64,000 nt of DNA, taken from the NCBI GenBank assembly GCA_016169945.1, contig JADLSH010000085.1, forward strand, positions 558,001 to 622,000. The letters are read 5' to 3'. Shown one piece after another: positions 10,308 through 21,619 of this stretch. The position numbers were made by a program, and so were the translations under genes. This stretch comes from Trachythela sp. YZ-2020 (Eukaryota > Cnidaria > Anthozoa > Malacalcyonacea > Clavulariidae). Position 1 is the stretch's first letter. Every line of letters starts with the position of its first letter. The notes below the pieces were generated by a model. It did no database searches and had not been told where the DNA came from. It saw only the letters and a list, made by a program, of their open reading frames with translations.

Positions 10308-11745
10308 TCAAATACTTGATAGTATGTCAATTTTAGGCCTTTTTAAGAATTGCAGCACCAGATCAGTTTTGGTTTTCAAATTTTTCTCTCCAATTTGTTT
10401 TACTCTGTATGATACATCATCATTTATGTCTAAACCATCCAAAACTTGCCATTGGCCATCTACAAATTTTACTGGGAATGAAAACATGAATGCACACAAC
10501 ACTATACTATACCATCTTGATACAACCCCAACGAGGTCACACTCATTTGCATGATCTTGCCACCCTATCTGAATCTATGATAGCCACACCTGTTGACATG
10601 CTTGGAGAAAACGTGTGCTTCTCTTTAAATGCTTCTTGTCATTCTTCTTCTTTTTCACTTCTTCTTTAGTAGCAACAACCCACTTCTCATCATCAACAAT
10701 CAGATCATAAATGTTTGAAATTGTGTGGTGTGCATATGGCCATATTAACCCATCCATTGTGCTGTTGTGAAATCAATGTCACCATCATTGCCAGGGCAAC
10801 CCCAGACCCCCAGACACAAAGAATTCAGATCTCATGAGTTCTGTGATTCCGTTCTAGCTAAGATTCTATTGTAGGTTCTCTTGTCTGTAACCTTGACAAA
10901 ATCTTCAACAAAGCGTAAATATTATTCTTCGGGATCGATGGTGCAAATGCAGAGATTACAGTTGCAATTAAATTTGCAGTCTTTCCACAAACAAGGATTC
11001 TAGCATTCTTTTCCGCATCTGTTTCAATCATCTCAGCATAATGCTTGTATACAGTAGCATTCTGTACCATAATATCCACATCTTCAGTGCTGCAGTCTGC
11101 ATCCAGTACCAAAACCAGATCAGCGTTTTTAAATGCTTCTGTGGTGTCTGAAGTTTGAGAAATATCCCTGAGCAAATCCCAAGCACAGTCAATCACTTCC
11201 ATGACCACCCCTGACAAGACTTCCTGATTCTCAGGAGTGTCTAGCAGTGTTACAGTCAAGTCTTGCTTGAACCCGAATATCTCTCCGCTAAGAAGGGAAT
11301 TTAGTAAGATATAATTCACTGGAGAAGCAGCTGCAGTGATGGTGATTTTCAAAGGCTTGATTGCTTTCCGAGCTTCGGCTTTCTCTTCGTCTAGAACTCG
11401 TTTCATAGCAAGATTTTCTTTGGATATTGCTCCTAATTCTTCGCTCATTTTCGTCGAGCGTATTCCGTAGTAAGCTTCAGCCATTTCCATAAAGTCATCA
11501 CAGCCGCCGAGATACAATCCTTTGCCTCCTCTATCGACTATTTCACGCCAAATCAGTGGGGAAGTGGTGTGTTTCCATTGGTGCTCTTCGCAAGTTTTCT
11601 TCAACCATTCCGGCCAATTCTCAGGGCTGACCGCTATCTTGTGTACATTAAAATTAATAAGAACCTTTTGCAATTCATCTGCAAGCATTTCTGCCTTTGC
11701 AAAGAACGGGCAATCGGCTTTACCGGCGATAACATACTTGGCCAT
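10308..11745 (-). pseudogene. MDH1B: Malate dehydrogenase 1B-like gene, 3' half broken
   Basis: Similar along its length to the animal MDH1B protein, a divergent member of the malate/lactate dehydrogenase family with an extra N-terminal domain. The start MAKYVIAGKADCPFF (ATG at 11745) matches the family start; an ATG seven codons further upstream is less likely. The first ~290 codons are open and contain RGGKGLYLGG and ITITAAASPVNY (nucleotide-binding region). After that the reading frame shifts near 10910, the next frame meets TGA at 10832-10834, then WGCPGNDGDIDF appears, another shift follows near 10755, and GLIWPYAHH and later FSFPVKFVDGQW continue the family C-terminus to 10308. No introns separate these pieces. 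Either a decaying native gene, a retrocopy, or local sequence errors; the head-to-head position with NIFK favours a resident gene. Confidence 0.75.
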
Positions 11746-11878
11746 TTTTCGTTCAACTTTTACCAATTTTTTTCACTTCTTTTGCATGTTTACTTCCCAT
11801 TATTACCATGGCAACACAAAGCTGACGAAGCGTGTGCGCCCACAATCACACCGCTGGCTACACGTGCCGAAATTCAAA
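11746..11878. promoter_or_regulatory. Shared MDH1B-NIFK divergent promoter region
   Basis: Only 133 bp separate the two start codons, which point away from each other. The stretch is GC-richer than its surroundings and carries CCATGGCAAC, CGCCCACAATC and a CAAAATGGC context around the NIFK start. A bidirectional promoter is inferred from spacing only; no TATA box is evident. Confidence 0.5.
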
Positions 11879-14800
11879 ATGGCTGCCGAAAAAATGCCAA
11901 AGGTGAAGGAAAGTTTGGCCTTAGATGCTGAAAAACAGAAAGAGTTTGAAGAAAAGGTTAAGGAAATTAAAGATAAGGTACGTAGAATTTGTTATATATA
12001 CATATTGTTGGTATTAAATGGCCATGTTGATGTTTTACGGTACCTGTTTTGTAGAAGGACTAGTATGAAATACCGCATCTATAGGGTGATAGGGCTATTC
12101 CGCCCAGGGTGCATTCGATGTAAATTCTACGCCGGAGATACGCCGACATTTACGATCCTTCACGCCAATACATCCGAAATTTTTCAGTTTGGGGGACTAA
12201 AATCCATATAAAAATAGCTAATCTAGTGTGTTTAATACTGTGTTTTATATACTGTTAACATCATATCTTTAAGTTATACTGTGAATATACATATGATATG
12301 ACAATGAGCTCAGGCACAACTTATAGTTACTTATCACTTCTTTTTGAGTGATCTCACACCAATAACCTTGCGATTTTCTCAGCAAATATTGACCCCCTTG
12401 TCAATTGTCGTTAAAACATTAGGTGCCACATCCATATTCAAGTTGCCACACAAAACGTCAAATTGATGTTTTGGGTTGGTGGGTGGGTCAAAACTATTAT
12501 GCTGTGACGTTTTCAGGTTTTTACCATGGCAAAATGAATATTTTAAGAAAATCTTACCATATAACATCATATGCCACGGCAGCCATGCTTGACGTTTTCA
12601 AGGCTGGGTGGGTGGGTTTAGATAAAAACGTAAATTTGACGTTTTGCGTGGCAACTTGAATATGGATGTGGTCCCTTACACAAACAAAAATATTATGCAT
12701 GGATCAATTCTTGCTGTTACCATCCCCCCCCCCCCGGCAACACCCCCGGGGATTTGTAAAAAAATTTAAAGTTCACATCAAAAAACAGATACTTTTAACA
12801 GAAATACAAAGTGCTTCTTTGTTTTGCTTTCTCGGCAGCTCTTGAGATGCTGTATATCCAACATTTGATGTGCTTATGCCTGTCACAGAAAATTACAATT
12901 GGGAAAAATACAGACTAAGGACTAGTCTGTACATTGCCAGACCCCAGATCTCGCGCATTCCCTCCCTAAAACTCCGGGACAAAATCAACATCGGGTAATG
13001 ACCCCCGGGCATTTGTCCTTAACTGCGGCCACAAGTTTTCGAGTATCCTCTGTGTAGCGTTCCGTGTAGATCGGCAACAAAAATAGGGAATAAATTTTAT
13101 AGTGTAACACAACATACTTGCTTAATCTAATGATAGAAAAGGCATTAACCTTTCGATGCATTCCTGTCTTTTATAATATAGCGAGTAGCAAGTGTGCGAT
13201 AGCCTTTCATCTGTGAACACAATTGTTTTTCTTTTATCAAAAAATCCAAAAAGAACAATGAACTGAAGTTGTTAAAATGCATGTGATTTACAGTAGTCCA
13301 ATGTCAAAGCATATTAAACGTTCCCATTCAATTAATGCATTACATTATATAATATTGTATTATTAGTAATATGTAATGTTATATTTTGGGAAAATGGGCC
13401 TACCCAAGTACCCAGGCTGGCTTGTCTCCTTATAAACATCCCCTTGCCAGGGTGCATTCCATGTAAGCCATACCTGGATACATGCAGAAGTAAACTTGTG
13501 TTACACCAAGAAAAAGAACAGTATCACATGGCCAAACAGGTGGACGAAGGCATCAGACGGTCTCACATTTACAAAATCATTAATATTAATTGAATATACT
13601 GTGGAAACCACCTTGAACCAGAGGCCCTGCAATTCCAGTGCACTGTGCTCTGCCAACCAAGCTGCAGGGTCCAGTTGCCAAGAGCAACATCCATATAACA
13701 CCACCTATATACATACTGTAATCTTAAAAGCATGCACATTTCTGGCTTTAGGGTGAAGATGAGATGACCCCAGGAGTACTCTATGTTGGACATATTCCAC
13801 ATGGATTTTATGAACACGAAATGAGAGGTTTCTTTTCTCAGTTTGGGACTGTCAACAGAATTCGTTTATCTAGAAGTAAAAAGGTATTGTTTAATTAAAG
13901 AACATTTTAATAGACAATAGGTATACTGTGTACCCATACAGTATATGTGTGCCCAATATGCAATTTTGTGTTTTGATTGGGAAAGTAGTTCACTGAAGTG
14001 TTTAGTACATAACTGTAAGGTACCGGTAAATGTGTAAAGGGTACAGTGTATTTATTGACTAGGCCTCTGAATTCAGGTCGGCCATCAGCAATGCCGACCT
14101 ATTGTTATACGGCAGGAAATTGCTGACCTACTGTATAAATTTGTATACAATGCCAATTTAAGGTGAAGAAGAAATGAAGCTAAAGCAGTGATCTTGCCTT
14201 TGCTGTGCATCTTTCAATTTTGTGGATATTGTTTATTTTTAGGAGTTTTTAATATTACATTATAAGCATTTTCTTGAAAAATAGATTTGCCGACCTGTTA
14301 CTACCTTGTTGCCATTTAATTTTAGGTCAGCAAAACTTTGCCGATCCGATTATTAGCTAATTCTGAGGCCTGATTGAAGCAACCCAGAAACCCACTACGT
14401 ACATTACACTTTCTTACTCATTAGAATTTACCTTTCAGTGTGTGCATAGGTTGGCTTTTGAACATTACATTCACCACTCTATATGCATGTCCAACTACTC
14501 AATAGTATATATAATTATATATATCGTACTGTTACAGTCACTCCTGAAGGGTCTTAGCCAGGATAGGGAATTTGGGCGTCCAAATTTCGTATATTTGACA
14601 TGCAACTTAACATTTGCGCGAGTATGGTATAAAGACTTACCCTTTGACAGCATATTATTACTATATATTTTTTATGGCTTATTAAGAGGACGAAATCACA
14701 GATAAGATTCAGTTACAAACTTGCATGATCAATTCACGTTCCAATGTTACCCAAATAAGCTATTTGACTGCTAAGTGCCTCGAATTTGACTGTCAATGAT

Positions 14801-17341
14801 TAGTGGAGACAACGAGAGTTCTTAGACAATGATAGCAATCAATGACAAGACATTATACTGTAGAAGACCTATTGTACATGATCGCTACAGGTCTGCACAA
14901 TTTTGCGAATTGGAGTTATCAACTACAATGTGCAGATTTTTAGAAGGGCGTCAATATGATAATCAGCCATCCAAAAGCCGTCATTTTCAAGTAGCTGTCC
15001 AAATTCTAAGATGGCCGTCCATATAAGACGGCGGACGGCAAGCTGGCTAAGACTGTGCAGTCACTAGTTACTAGTAATGTAGCTACAGGGTATATGTAAT
15101 TCTTTTCAGAGCAAATTAATGCTTAACATTACCCCAGCATGTAACATGCCAATGTGTAACTGTATTAGCAACTCTACTGTTCATCAAATATGTGTATGCA
15201 TATAAAATGATTATATAATAGCCCTCATGTCTACAGTATTGGTCTTTCATTGATCAGGTAAATTACATTTGGTGAATTACCAAAATTTCAGTACCGCTAA
15301 ATAATGTAATAACATATTTTACTATGCACAAATTAAATAAATATTTAAACAGTACGTCATATGATATTCGTGTCAAATGTATTTGATACACATTTTACAA
15401 GTACTGTACCGTTACCGGTACCAAGTTGCACATTTGATGCTTGCCTAAAATGGGTGTTCTGTTATGTTTTAGACTGGTGGTTCAAAAGGTTATGCGTTTG
15501 TGGAATTTGCATGTGATGAGGTGGCAAAAATTGTGGCAGAAACCATGAACAATTATATGATGTTTGGAAGACTGTTGAAGTGTATGTAACATCCTTGCAT
15601 TTCTTCATTGTGCATTGATTGTCGGTTCCAGTCTTCTATTTGGCGTCCTGAAACATGACGTCCTTTGTTTACCAGGGTTTTTTCTATTGACAAGTAAAAT
15701 CGTCTTGCGTTAGCCAGTATAAGAATATGGTTAAAAGACTTGTAGGGTTACAGGCTGTGTATTTAATCAAACTTTATTGTCTTATCTGAAATATTGCTTC
15801 GATTGCACATTGCATGCACCCCTATTACTGTTATTTCCGAAATATACATCCGGTAAACATCATCTCATGATGGCTTCACGAATTGGCAAGATTTGTGCAT
15901 AACAGAAACTAGAAATCGGTCCGCAAAATCACAAAATGTATGATTATCGTAGCTTAACTAAAAATGCTTTATTTAGTGATTTCAACACTTAAAAATGCAT
16001 GCATGTATTATTTTGTAAGTTTCGGGTGTATATACAGGAATTATGAAGTCATAAGGCAGTAAATTTGCATATGATGGATTGATGGTAAATATATTAGAAA
16101 TGAATTTTCATTGAGACCAAAATAGAATAGATATTGGCACATAGAGGTGAAACACATATGTCACCATGCGGATTAAATCTAATATATCATGTATTATATA
16201 TTGTATTGCCCCTTTATAGGTAATGTTGTTCCCCAAGAAAAAACTCATCCACGCTTATGGGTAGGATCAAACAGAAAATTTCGAGCAAAGCCGTATGGGC
16301 CAACAAACACAGACAAACACAATAGGGTAAGAATATATGACTGATTGCAGATTCATATTCGAGTACGCTTTGTCACACCATATTCAAATAACTGGATTAT
16401 ATATGCAAAATAACATTTTAAATGTAAGAAATAAGAAAATGCAAAAAATTGCACTGAAGACCGCAATCTTATCAGGAGATTAAGTACTGTACTGTATAGT
16501 AAATTTGGAGTTAAATGCGATTGGAAAAACACTTGGATTTTAATATAGTTGGTGGACATGCATGACACAAATATCAAATTTTACCGCCATTTTTAGTAGT
16601 TTTATACATTGTAAATATTGTGTTGAGTTTAATTGTAAGTTAATATTATAGTCTATTTAAGGTACAATTTGAGTCACATTTATTGTTTTATATAGCCTCG
16701 TAGTATTAAACAACATACGAAGCAAGTCAGTAAACTAGTGGCAAAAGAAGAAAAGAAGAGAGCCAAGTTGAAGGAACTTGGAGTCGACTACGATTTCTCC
16801 GGATATGTATGTAAAATACGTTTTCTATTCTTGAGTTTTTTTCTTCATAACGAACGGACCGGGGTTCAGAGTGGCTCCAAAAGTGTTTGATTGAGTGAAA
16901 CGTGAACTCCAAAAAAGCTAGTATATATACACTGAAAAATCATTCGCGATTTTCCAGTATAATGACCATCTTGATTCTTGGTATACAGTAAAGGTACAGC
17001 GTTTGAATACCTCTGTGATATTGGCCATAATACGGCCGTTGGACATTCATTTAGAGACGACAAAAGACAGTTAACTCAATAGAATCTTTGTTTAAACAAC
17101 GTCCAACTGTACCCATGACTTAGTTTGAGAGATTTCTAAACTTTGAAAAGAATCCAAATGAAAATATTGCAAAAATTAACTTCCGTTTTGCTGTACAGAT
17201 AAAGAACATTCGAGGTTTTGAGTTCTGAGAGAGCATTGATTCCGAAATTGTATAACTGCATTAAATTTTCTTTATTTTTAGACGGCTGAGGCTGGTAAAC
17301 ATAAACATAAACCTACACATACGAAGTTTGAAGAAACTTGA
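11879..17341 (+). CDS. NIFK: NIFK-like nucleolar RNA-binding protein, six exons
   Basis: Complete gene: exons 11879-11977, 13752-13883, 15473-15581, 16220-16326, 16696-16806 and 17282-17341, all with GT..AG borders and joining in frame to 205 codons. Known relatives (human MKI67 FHA-domain-interacting nucleolar phosphoprotein, yeast Nop15) act in pre-60S ribosome assembly and ITS2 processing. Exon 1 gives a charged helix. The RRM spans about residues 41-117 with RNP2 LYVGHI (43-48) and RNP1 KGYAFVEF (82-89), followed by [12 protein letters not shown], nearly identical to the animal family. Exon 5 carries the basic [14 protein letters not shown] segment typical of these proteins. The protein stops soon after, so it lacks the long C-terminal tail with which the human protein binds Ki-67. 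Introns 1 and 2 hold MITEs (12426, 14061, 14543). Confidence 0.93.
12426..12671. mobile_element. MITE in NIFK intron 1, ~40-bp inverted ends
   Basis: Left end CCACATCCATATTCAAGTTG is repeated inverted at the right end. The match continues through CCAC.CAAAACGTCAAATT, and each side then has a GGGTGGGTGGGT-like tract. Length 246 bp, no coding capacity. No target duplication could be recognised. Confidence 0.8.
14061..14371. mobile_element. Possible MITE in NIFK intron 2
   Basis: AGGCCTCTGAATT at the left is matched by the inverse AATTCTGAGGCCT at the right with one mismatch. Internal copies of AGGTCGGC / GCCGACCT face each other. No clear target duplication is seen. Confidence 0.5.
14543..15057. 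mobile_element. hAT-like element in NIFK intron 2, 8-bp TSD
   Basis: CAGTCACT occurs at 14535-14542 and again at 15058-15065, a perfect 8-bp duplication. Just inside, GTCTTAGCCAG (left, 14551) is matched inverted by CTGGCTAAGAC (right, ending 15053). The interior repeats GGGCGTC / GCCGTC motifs. It is non-coding. Confidence 0.75.
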
Positions 17342-17854
17342 GGTGACATGAAAATATAACAACACGATGACTGTCGTGGATTATTCAACTAGACAGGAAT
17401 GCAATTATGTTACTATAAAGAACTATCTCCAAGGAACTATTAACAACGAGGAACAAGCTATAATTACAAGTTGTGGAAAACACTGTAAAATACGCTACAG
17501 TGTACACGTAGATGCATGGTTAAATAATTATTTTACTTACATTTTTGATACCCCTTGTTGCATGATTGATTGCTTTGGAGACAGACTAATTGCCCAATTT
17601 CCTAATGTGTTTTTTTAAATTATCGTAATTTTGTAATTATTAACGTACCCAGCAAACAACAGCGACAAATAAGTACACTACACTTGGGTACAGTACCGTT
17701 GTAATTAAAAGCACAGAGCTTCATTTATAATGTCCAATTCTGTTCTACATGCAGCGTGCCCTGGCAAATTTTGGGGAAATTAATGCAATATACCGACAAT
17801 AAAAGATGTATAAGTGGAGAATCACATGCTCGCATTACTGTATGTTTGTACCTA
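17342..17854. other. 3' flank of NIFK, no feature
   Basis: AT-rich. An 83-codon open frame at 17367-17618 shows no recognisable domain. An AATAAAAG near 17799 could serve as a polyadenylation signal but is about 460 bp past the stop. Confidence 0.35.
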
Positions 17855-18317
17855 TAGGGTCGGTTGTCAGAAGACCAGATAGGGCTATCCACCGGATAAT
17901 GATATTTTCAAGCTTTTTAAAACTGATCGTCGCCAGATTAAAGTTTAGTACTTATAAAAAATCATTTTAATTTACTCTGGGTTTCATATCCGTAATTTCC
18001 ACAGTATTTTGAGTATTTTTACAAATGTTGAAAAATATCACTACATATGGATAGCGATATCCGACCTTCGTACAACCGGCACCCGAATTTTAAAGGCAAC
18101 TCGAATTCTAAAGGCAAAGTCTTTTCAATCGACGTATGTTATGTATCTGTATAACTCAGATCGAAGTTTAGTATTCATATAAATGTAGGTTTGATTCTTA
18201 TTTTTTTATTATGGATCCCATGCATATCCGCAATTTCACAGCTTTACAGGCATTTACAAATGTTCAAAGTAAAATAGTGGTGGATAAGCGCTATCCGGCA
18301 TTTGTACAACCGGCCCT
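17855..18317. mobile_element. MITE with GGCCGGTTGTACAA-type ends
   Basis: Left end AGGGTCGGTTGTCAG is matched inverted by GTACAACCGGCCCTG at the right. Both are followed inward by a GGATAGCGCTATCC-like palindrome (CTATCCACCGGAT left, GCGCTATCCGGC right). A second right-end copy (CGTACAACCGGC, about 18070) suggests an internal duplication or nested copy. Confidence 0.6.
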
Positions 18318-18444
18318 GTGTTTCCATAACAACTCTATATCTTATATCTTACTCCTACAATCAGTAATTTCTAGGTTATGCGTGGCGGTAAATGCAATAT
18401 AATTACTTTGTGCAGTCATTATAGTTTCTTCCATGTTCAAAATT

Positions 18445-19606
18445 CTAAGTATAATATTTTACAAGAAAATGACCATGCACCACCCCAGGTCAACTGCTAA
18501 TTATGCATGAAATAACCAATATACCTGGCAGAGATTAAATTTTCTTATTTCCTAAAAAAAATTTTCATAGGATGAAAAAGTATGCTTAATTTAATATAAT
18601 TATTGTAGATTTCATAAGGATTGACATTGTTTTGTTTAAATATAATACATTTTATTTCACTTACCCCCCACCAAAACACGATTTCAGCCATATTTTGCCG
18701 TCTTGTTTGCTTTTTATCGCCGAGTCTTGCAAGTATCATCCAAAGTATCATAAAGAAGAAACGTACATATCTGTATAGAATACCCTTGAAATGACGGTGC
18801 AAAAGTCCCTCGGATTTTGTTGTAGTTAACACGTAGCAAATATTTATTGTTTTTATCAGAAATCATAAAAATACAATAAATATAATATATTTACTTGGGT
18901 TCTGTGGTGGCGAACAAACGTTCGTGACAATTTCGCCCCCCCCCCTGTCAAGTAGCCCACGTGGAGTTTTCGCGAAGATTGCGCGTGACTTTCAAATTAG
19001 TTTTAAACTTGTGTTTTTGATTCTGATCCTAAATGTGTTATGGGAGGTTTTTTCCTTTCAAGTGCAACTAATGTTTTCAATTTTTCGATTGGGACTATTC
19101 TACAATGAAGTACTCCTGGATACTGTAATCTAAATACATATGAAGACGAAGAAGTGGCATTTATCGGGCAGAGAAGCTGCGAGGCATTGCAATAGCGGCA
19201 TATTTGAAGAAATATCGAAGATGAAATACACTGCACTGCTTCAAAACTTGACGAAACTTGGTTGAAATCTTCTTTGGCCATCTATCATTATGTAAAAGTA
19301 CAACAATTGGATGATACATGCGAGACTCGGCGATAAAAAGCAAACAAGACGGCAAAATATGGCTGAAATCGTGTTTTGGTGGGGGGTAAGTGAAATAAAA
19401 TGTATTATATTTAAACAAAACAATGTCAATCCTTATGAAATCTACAATAATTATATTAAATTAAGCATAGTTTTTCATCCCATGATAAAAAATATTTAGG
19501 AAATAAGAAAATTTAATCTCTGCCAGGTATATTAGTTATTTCATGTATAATTAGCAGTTGACCTGGGGTGGTGCGTGGTCATTTTCTTGTAAAATATTAT
19601 ACTTAG
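18445..19606. mobile_element. 1.16-kb foldback element, 299-bp inverted arms
   Basis: The left arm 18445-18743 and right arm 19308-19606 are inverted copies with few differences, starting CTAAGTATAATATTTTAC at the outer edge and ending at TATCATCCA. Identical short open frames occur in both arms only because they are copies of each other. The 560-bp centre has no recognised domain. Flanks TTCAAAATT and ACAAATTTT may be a decayed target duplication. Confidence 0.85.
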
Positions 19607-19916
19607 ACAAATTTTTCCTTCCAATAACCACCCCTAAAAGCAACCTTCTAAACACTATAAGCACTTCAGAAAGGCTGTCGCGTCTCGGATTCAGGTTTTG
19701 GCACATATGCCATGTTGACCACCATGGTCATTTTACCCTAAAACAGTTGAGATTGCCTGTGGTAAATGAAACGCATACAAACTCATATATATGCAATTGA
19801 ACGCTAGAAGAACAGACGTGCCTTTACGAGCTCCGACAACTTTTAGTAAACTTACAATATAATAACTGAATATTCGTCCATAGCTGGTATACCGATACTA
19901 AAGGATTATATCAATC
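19607..19916. other. Probable LINE 5' UTR / flank
   Basis: Non-coding sequence between the foldback element and the LINE ORF1 start. The 5' end of the LINE cannot be placed precisely. Confidence 0.3.
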
Positions 19917-20456
19917 ATGAATTTAGCAAAGAATTTGTCAGTCGACGGAGACGTATATCGATGGTCGGGTTCATTAGATGAATTAAAGCTACTCGTAGAA
20001 GGAACTTTGTTAGCCAGAGGGAAGTGGAGCTCCCCTGGAGGCAATGTCAAACTTTTCAAAGACCAAGAATCGGACTTGACTATTAAATGGTATGGCCCCC
20101 AATCTCAGAAAATTGTAGTCCAAACAGACGACAACGAACACTATTCAAAATTGAAATTTGAAAGTTTGGCCACCACTCGAAGTAGCAAAGACCCCGAAAA
20201 CGGCGTAATACAAGAAACAAATGAAGCAATGCCTCGCCCCACAGAAGTGTGTAATTGTACATGTAATTGTTCGGGCAAAGTTTCCACGGCAGACATAGAA
20301 GGGATAAAGCTGGATATGACAATCCTTGAATCGCGTTTGGACACGGTGAGTCTATATAATACGGTGATTTCTGATTTGAAATCCCTTAAAGATAAGCAAC
20401 AAACTATGGAAGCCATTATCCGCAAGCAAGAGGAAACAAATCTGCAATTTAAATGA
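19917..20456 (+). CDS. LINE ORF1, N-terminal part
   Basis: 179 codons from ATG. The segment GKWSSPGG ... LTIKWYG resembles a small domain often found in ORF1 of cnidarian LINEs (recalled, function unknown). A coiled-coil-like stretch follows at about residues 123-175, after a CNCTCNCSG cysteine cluster. It stops 8 bp before the start of the CCCH-bearing frame, so both were probably one ORF1 or two consecutive ORFs. Confidence 0.6.
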   Translation: MNLAKNLSVDGDVYRWSGSLDELKLLVEGTLLARGKWSSPGGNVKLFKDQESDLTIKWYGPQSQKIVVQTDDNEHYSKLKFESLATTRSSKDPENGVIQETNEAMPRPTEVCNCTCNCSGKVSTADIEGIKLDMTILESRLDTVSLYNTVISDLKSLKDKQQTMEAIIRKQEETNLQFK

Positions 20457-20463
20457 TGATAAC

Positions 20464-21465
20464 ATGCTTTTTAAAACCAAACTTATATCTTTTGTTGAAT
20501 ATACCCCTACTGTGTTGTCTAGAGATCATAGAATCAATACTGAAAGCGCGGGACGGGCGACTAACATAACACATGGATTAAGTGAACAAGACACCGATTT
20601 AAATGCAAGCACAAACAAATCAAATTTGACCAATAATGAAGCCACTACTGAGGAAAAAACAACTCCCCACGCTGTTTACATTGCAGATGACACATTACAC
20701 GGATTAAGTGAGCCTGATACTGATTTAAATGCAAGCACAAACAAATCAAATTTGAATAATAAGGAAGCTACTACAATGGAAAAAACAGCTCCCCAAGCTG
20801 TTTACATTGCAGATGACTCTGTAGCTTCAATCATCCATAACATCACTCATGGTAATAACACCGCTTTACACAATTCAATCTCTTCAAGCATAACTAATCC
20901 ACAATCAAGTGCAACCAAACAGGCACCTCATAATGATAATGAAAGACATTCTCAAAACAATCAAATATATATAGGAAATCACAGATCATTCAACAACGAT
21001 TTGTCAAGAAAGGAAAATATTCCATGCCCGTTTATACTGCAGCGCGGTCGATGTGTAAAAGGCGACAGATGCGATTTTTCTCATCTAAACTTAGTTAATA
21101 ACGACAGGTCCAGACAACTGTCCCGTGAAGTTAAGAGAAACACGTTTTGCCCTTACCTGCTTAAGGGTTTTTGTAAAAAAGGGCCTAGATGTGACTTTTC
21201 TCATGCTCATCCGCCTCCCCCTCGGAAATACACGATCGAAAATAATAACAGTCCTTTTTTGTCATCAATAAATCAAATAACTTTTTTAATGAACCAGCTC
21301 GATATGAGATTGCAGAAAATGGAAAGCATTCAGTTTCGACCAAATCTTCCTTATCCTGCAACTCCCCCCCACCTAGCTTCTCGTCCCAACCAAACTCCCC
21401 GTTACCCAAGACCTTTAATGGAAACCCTCTGTTACCTTCCAAAACACTACAATGTCTCCAAGTGA
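20464..21465 (+). CDS. LINE ORF1, CCCH zinc-finger part
   Basis: 333 codons. Residues 37-78 and 79-119 are a tandem duplication of a 42-residue unit (HGLSE.DTDLNASTNKSNL and so on). Two CCCH zinc fingers follow: C188-x8-C197-x5-C203-x3-H207 and C229-x7-C237-x5-C243-x3-H247. Such fingers bind RNA, so this is likely the RNA-binding ORF1 protein that packages the element transcript. A proline-rich tail ends the frame. Confidence 0.75.
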   Translation: MLFKTKLISFVEYTPTVLSRDHRINTESAGRATNITHGLSEQDTDLNASTNKSNLTNNEATTEEKTTPHAVYIADDTLHGLSEPDTDLNASTNKSNLNNKEATTMEKTAPQAVYIADDSVASIIHNITHGNNTALHNSISSSITNPQSSATKQAPHNDNERHSQNNQIYIGNHRSFNNDLSRKENIPCPFILQRGRCVKGDRCDFSHLNLVNNDRSRQLSREVKRNTFCPYLLKGFCKKGPRCDFSHAHPPPPRKYTIENNNSPFLSSINQITFLMNQLDMRLQKMESIQFRPNLPYPATPPHLASRPNQTPRYPRPLMETLCYLPKHYNVSK

Positions 21466-21619
21466 GTTACTATGGCTCAACCACACCCCCAAGAATCGGA
21501 ATTGAGAAAACATTATAGAGTTACCCATACCCGTCCGAATCACAAACCGATCCACGAATCTGACACATGCTAATCTGATACATGCTAATAATAATCCCAT
21601 AAACCCATCGTCGCGCAAC

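Noticed and set aside
10324..10757. Plus-strand open frame at 10324-10554
   Set aside because: It is antisense to the C-terminal MDH1B remnant (FSFPVKF block).
18545..19499. Two open frames with identical protein sequence, seeming paralogues
   Set aside because: They lie in the two inverted arms of the foldback element and are identical only for that reason.
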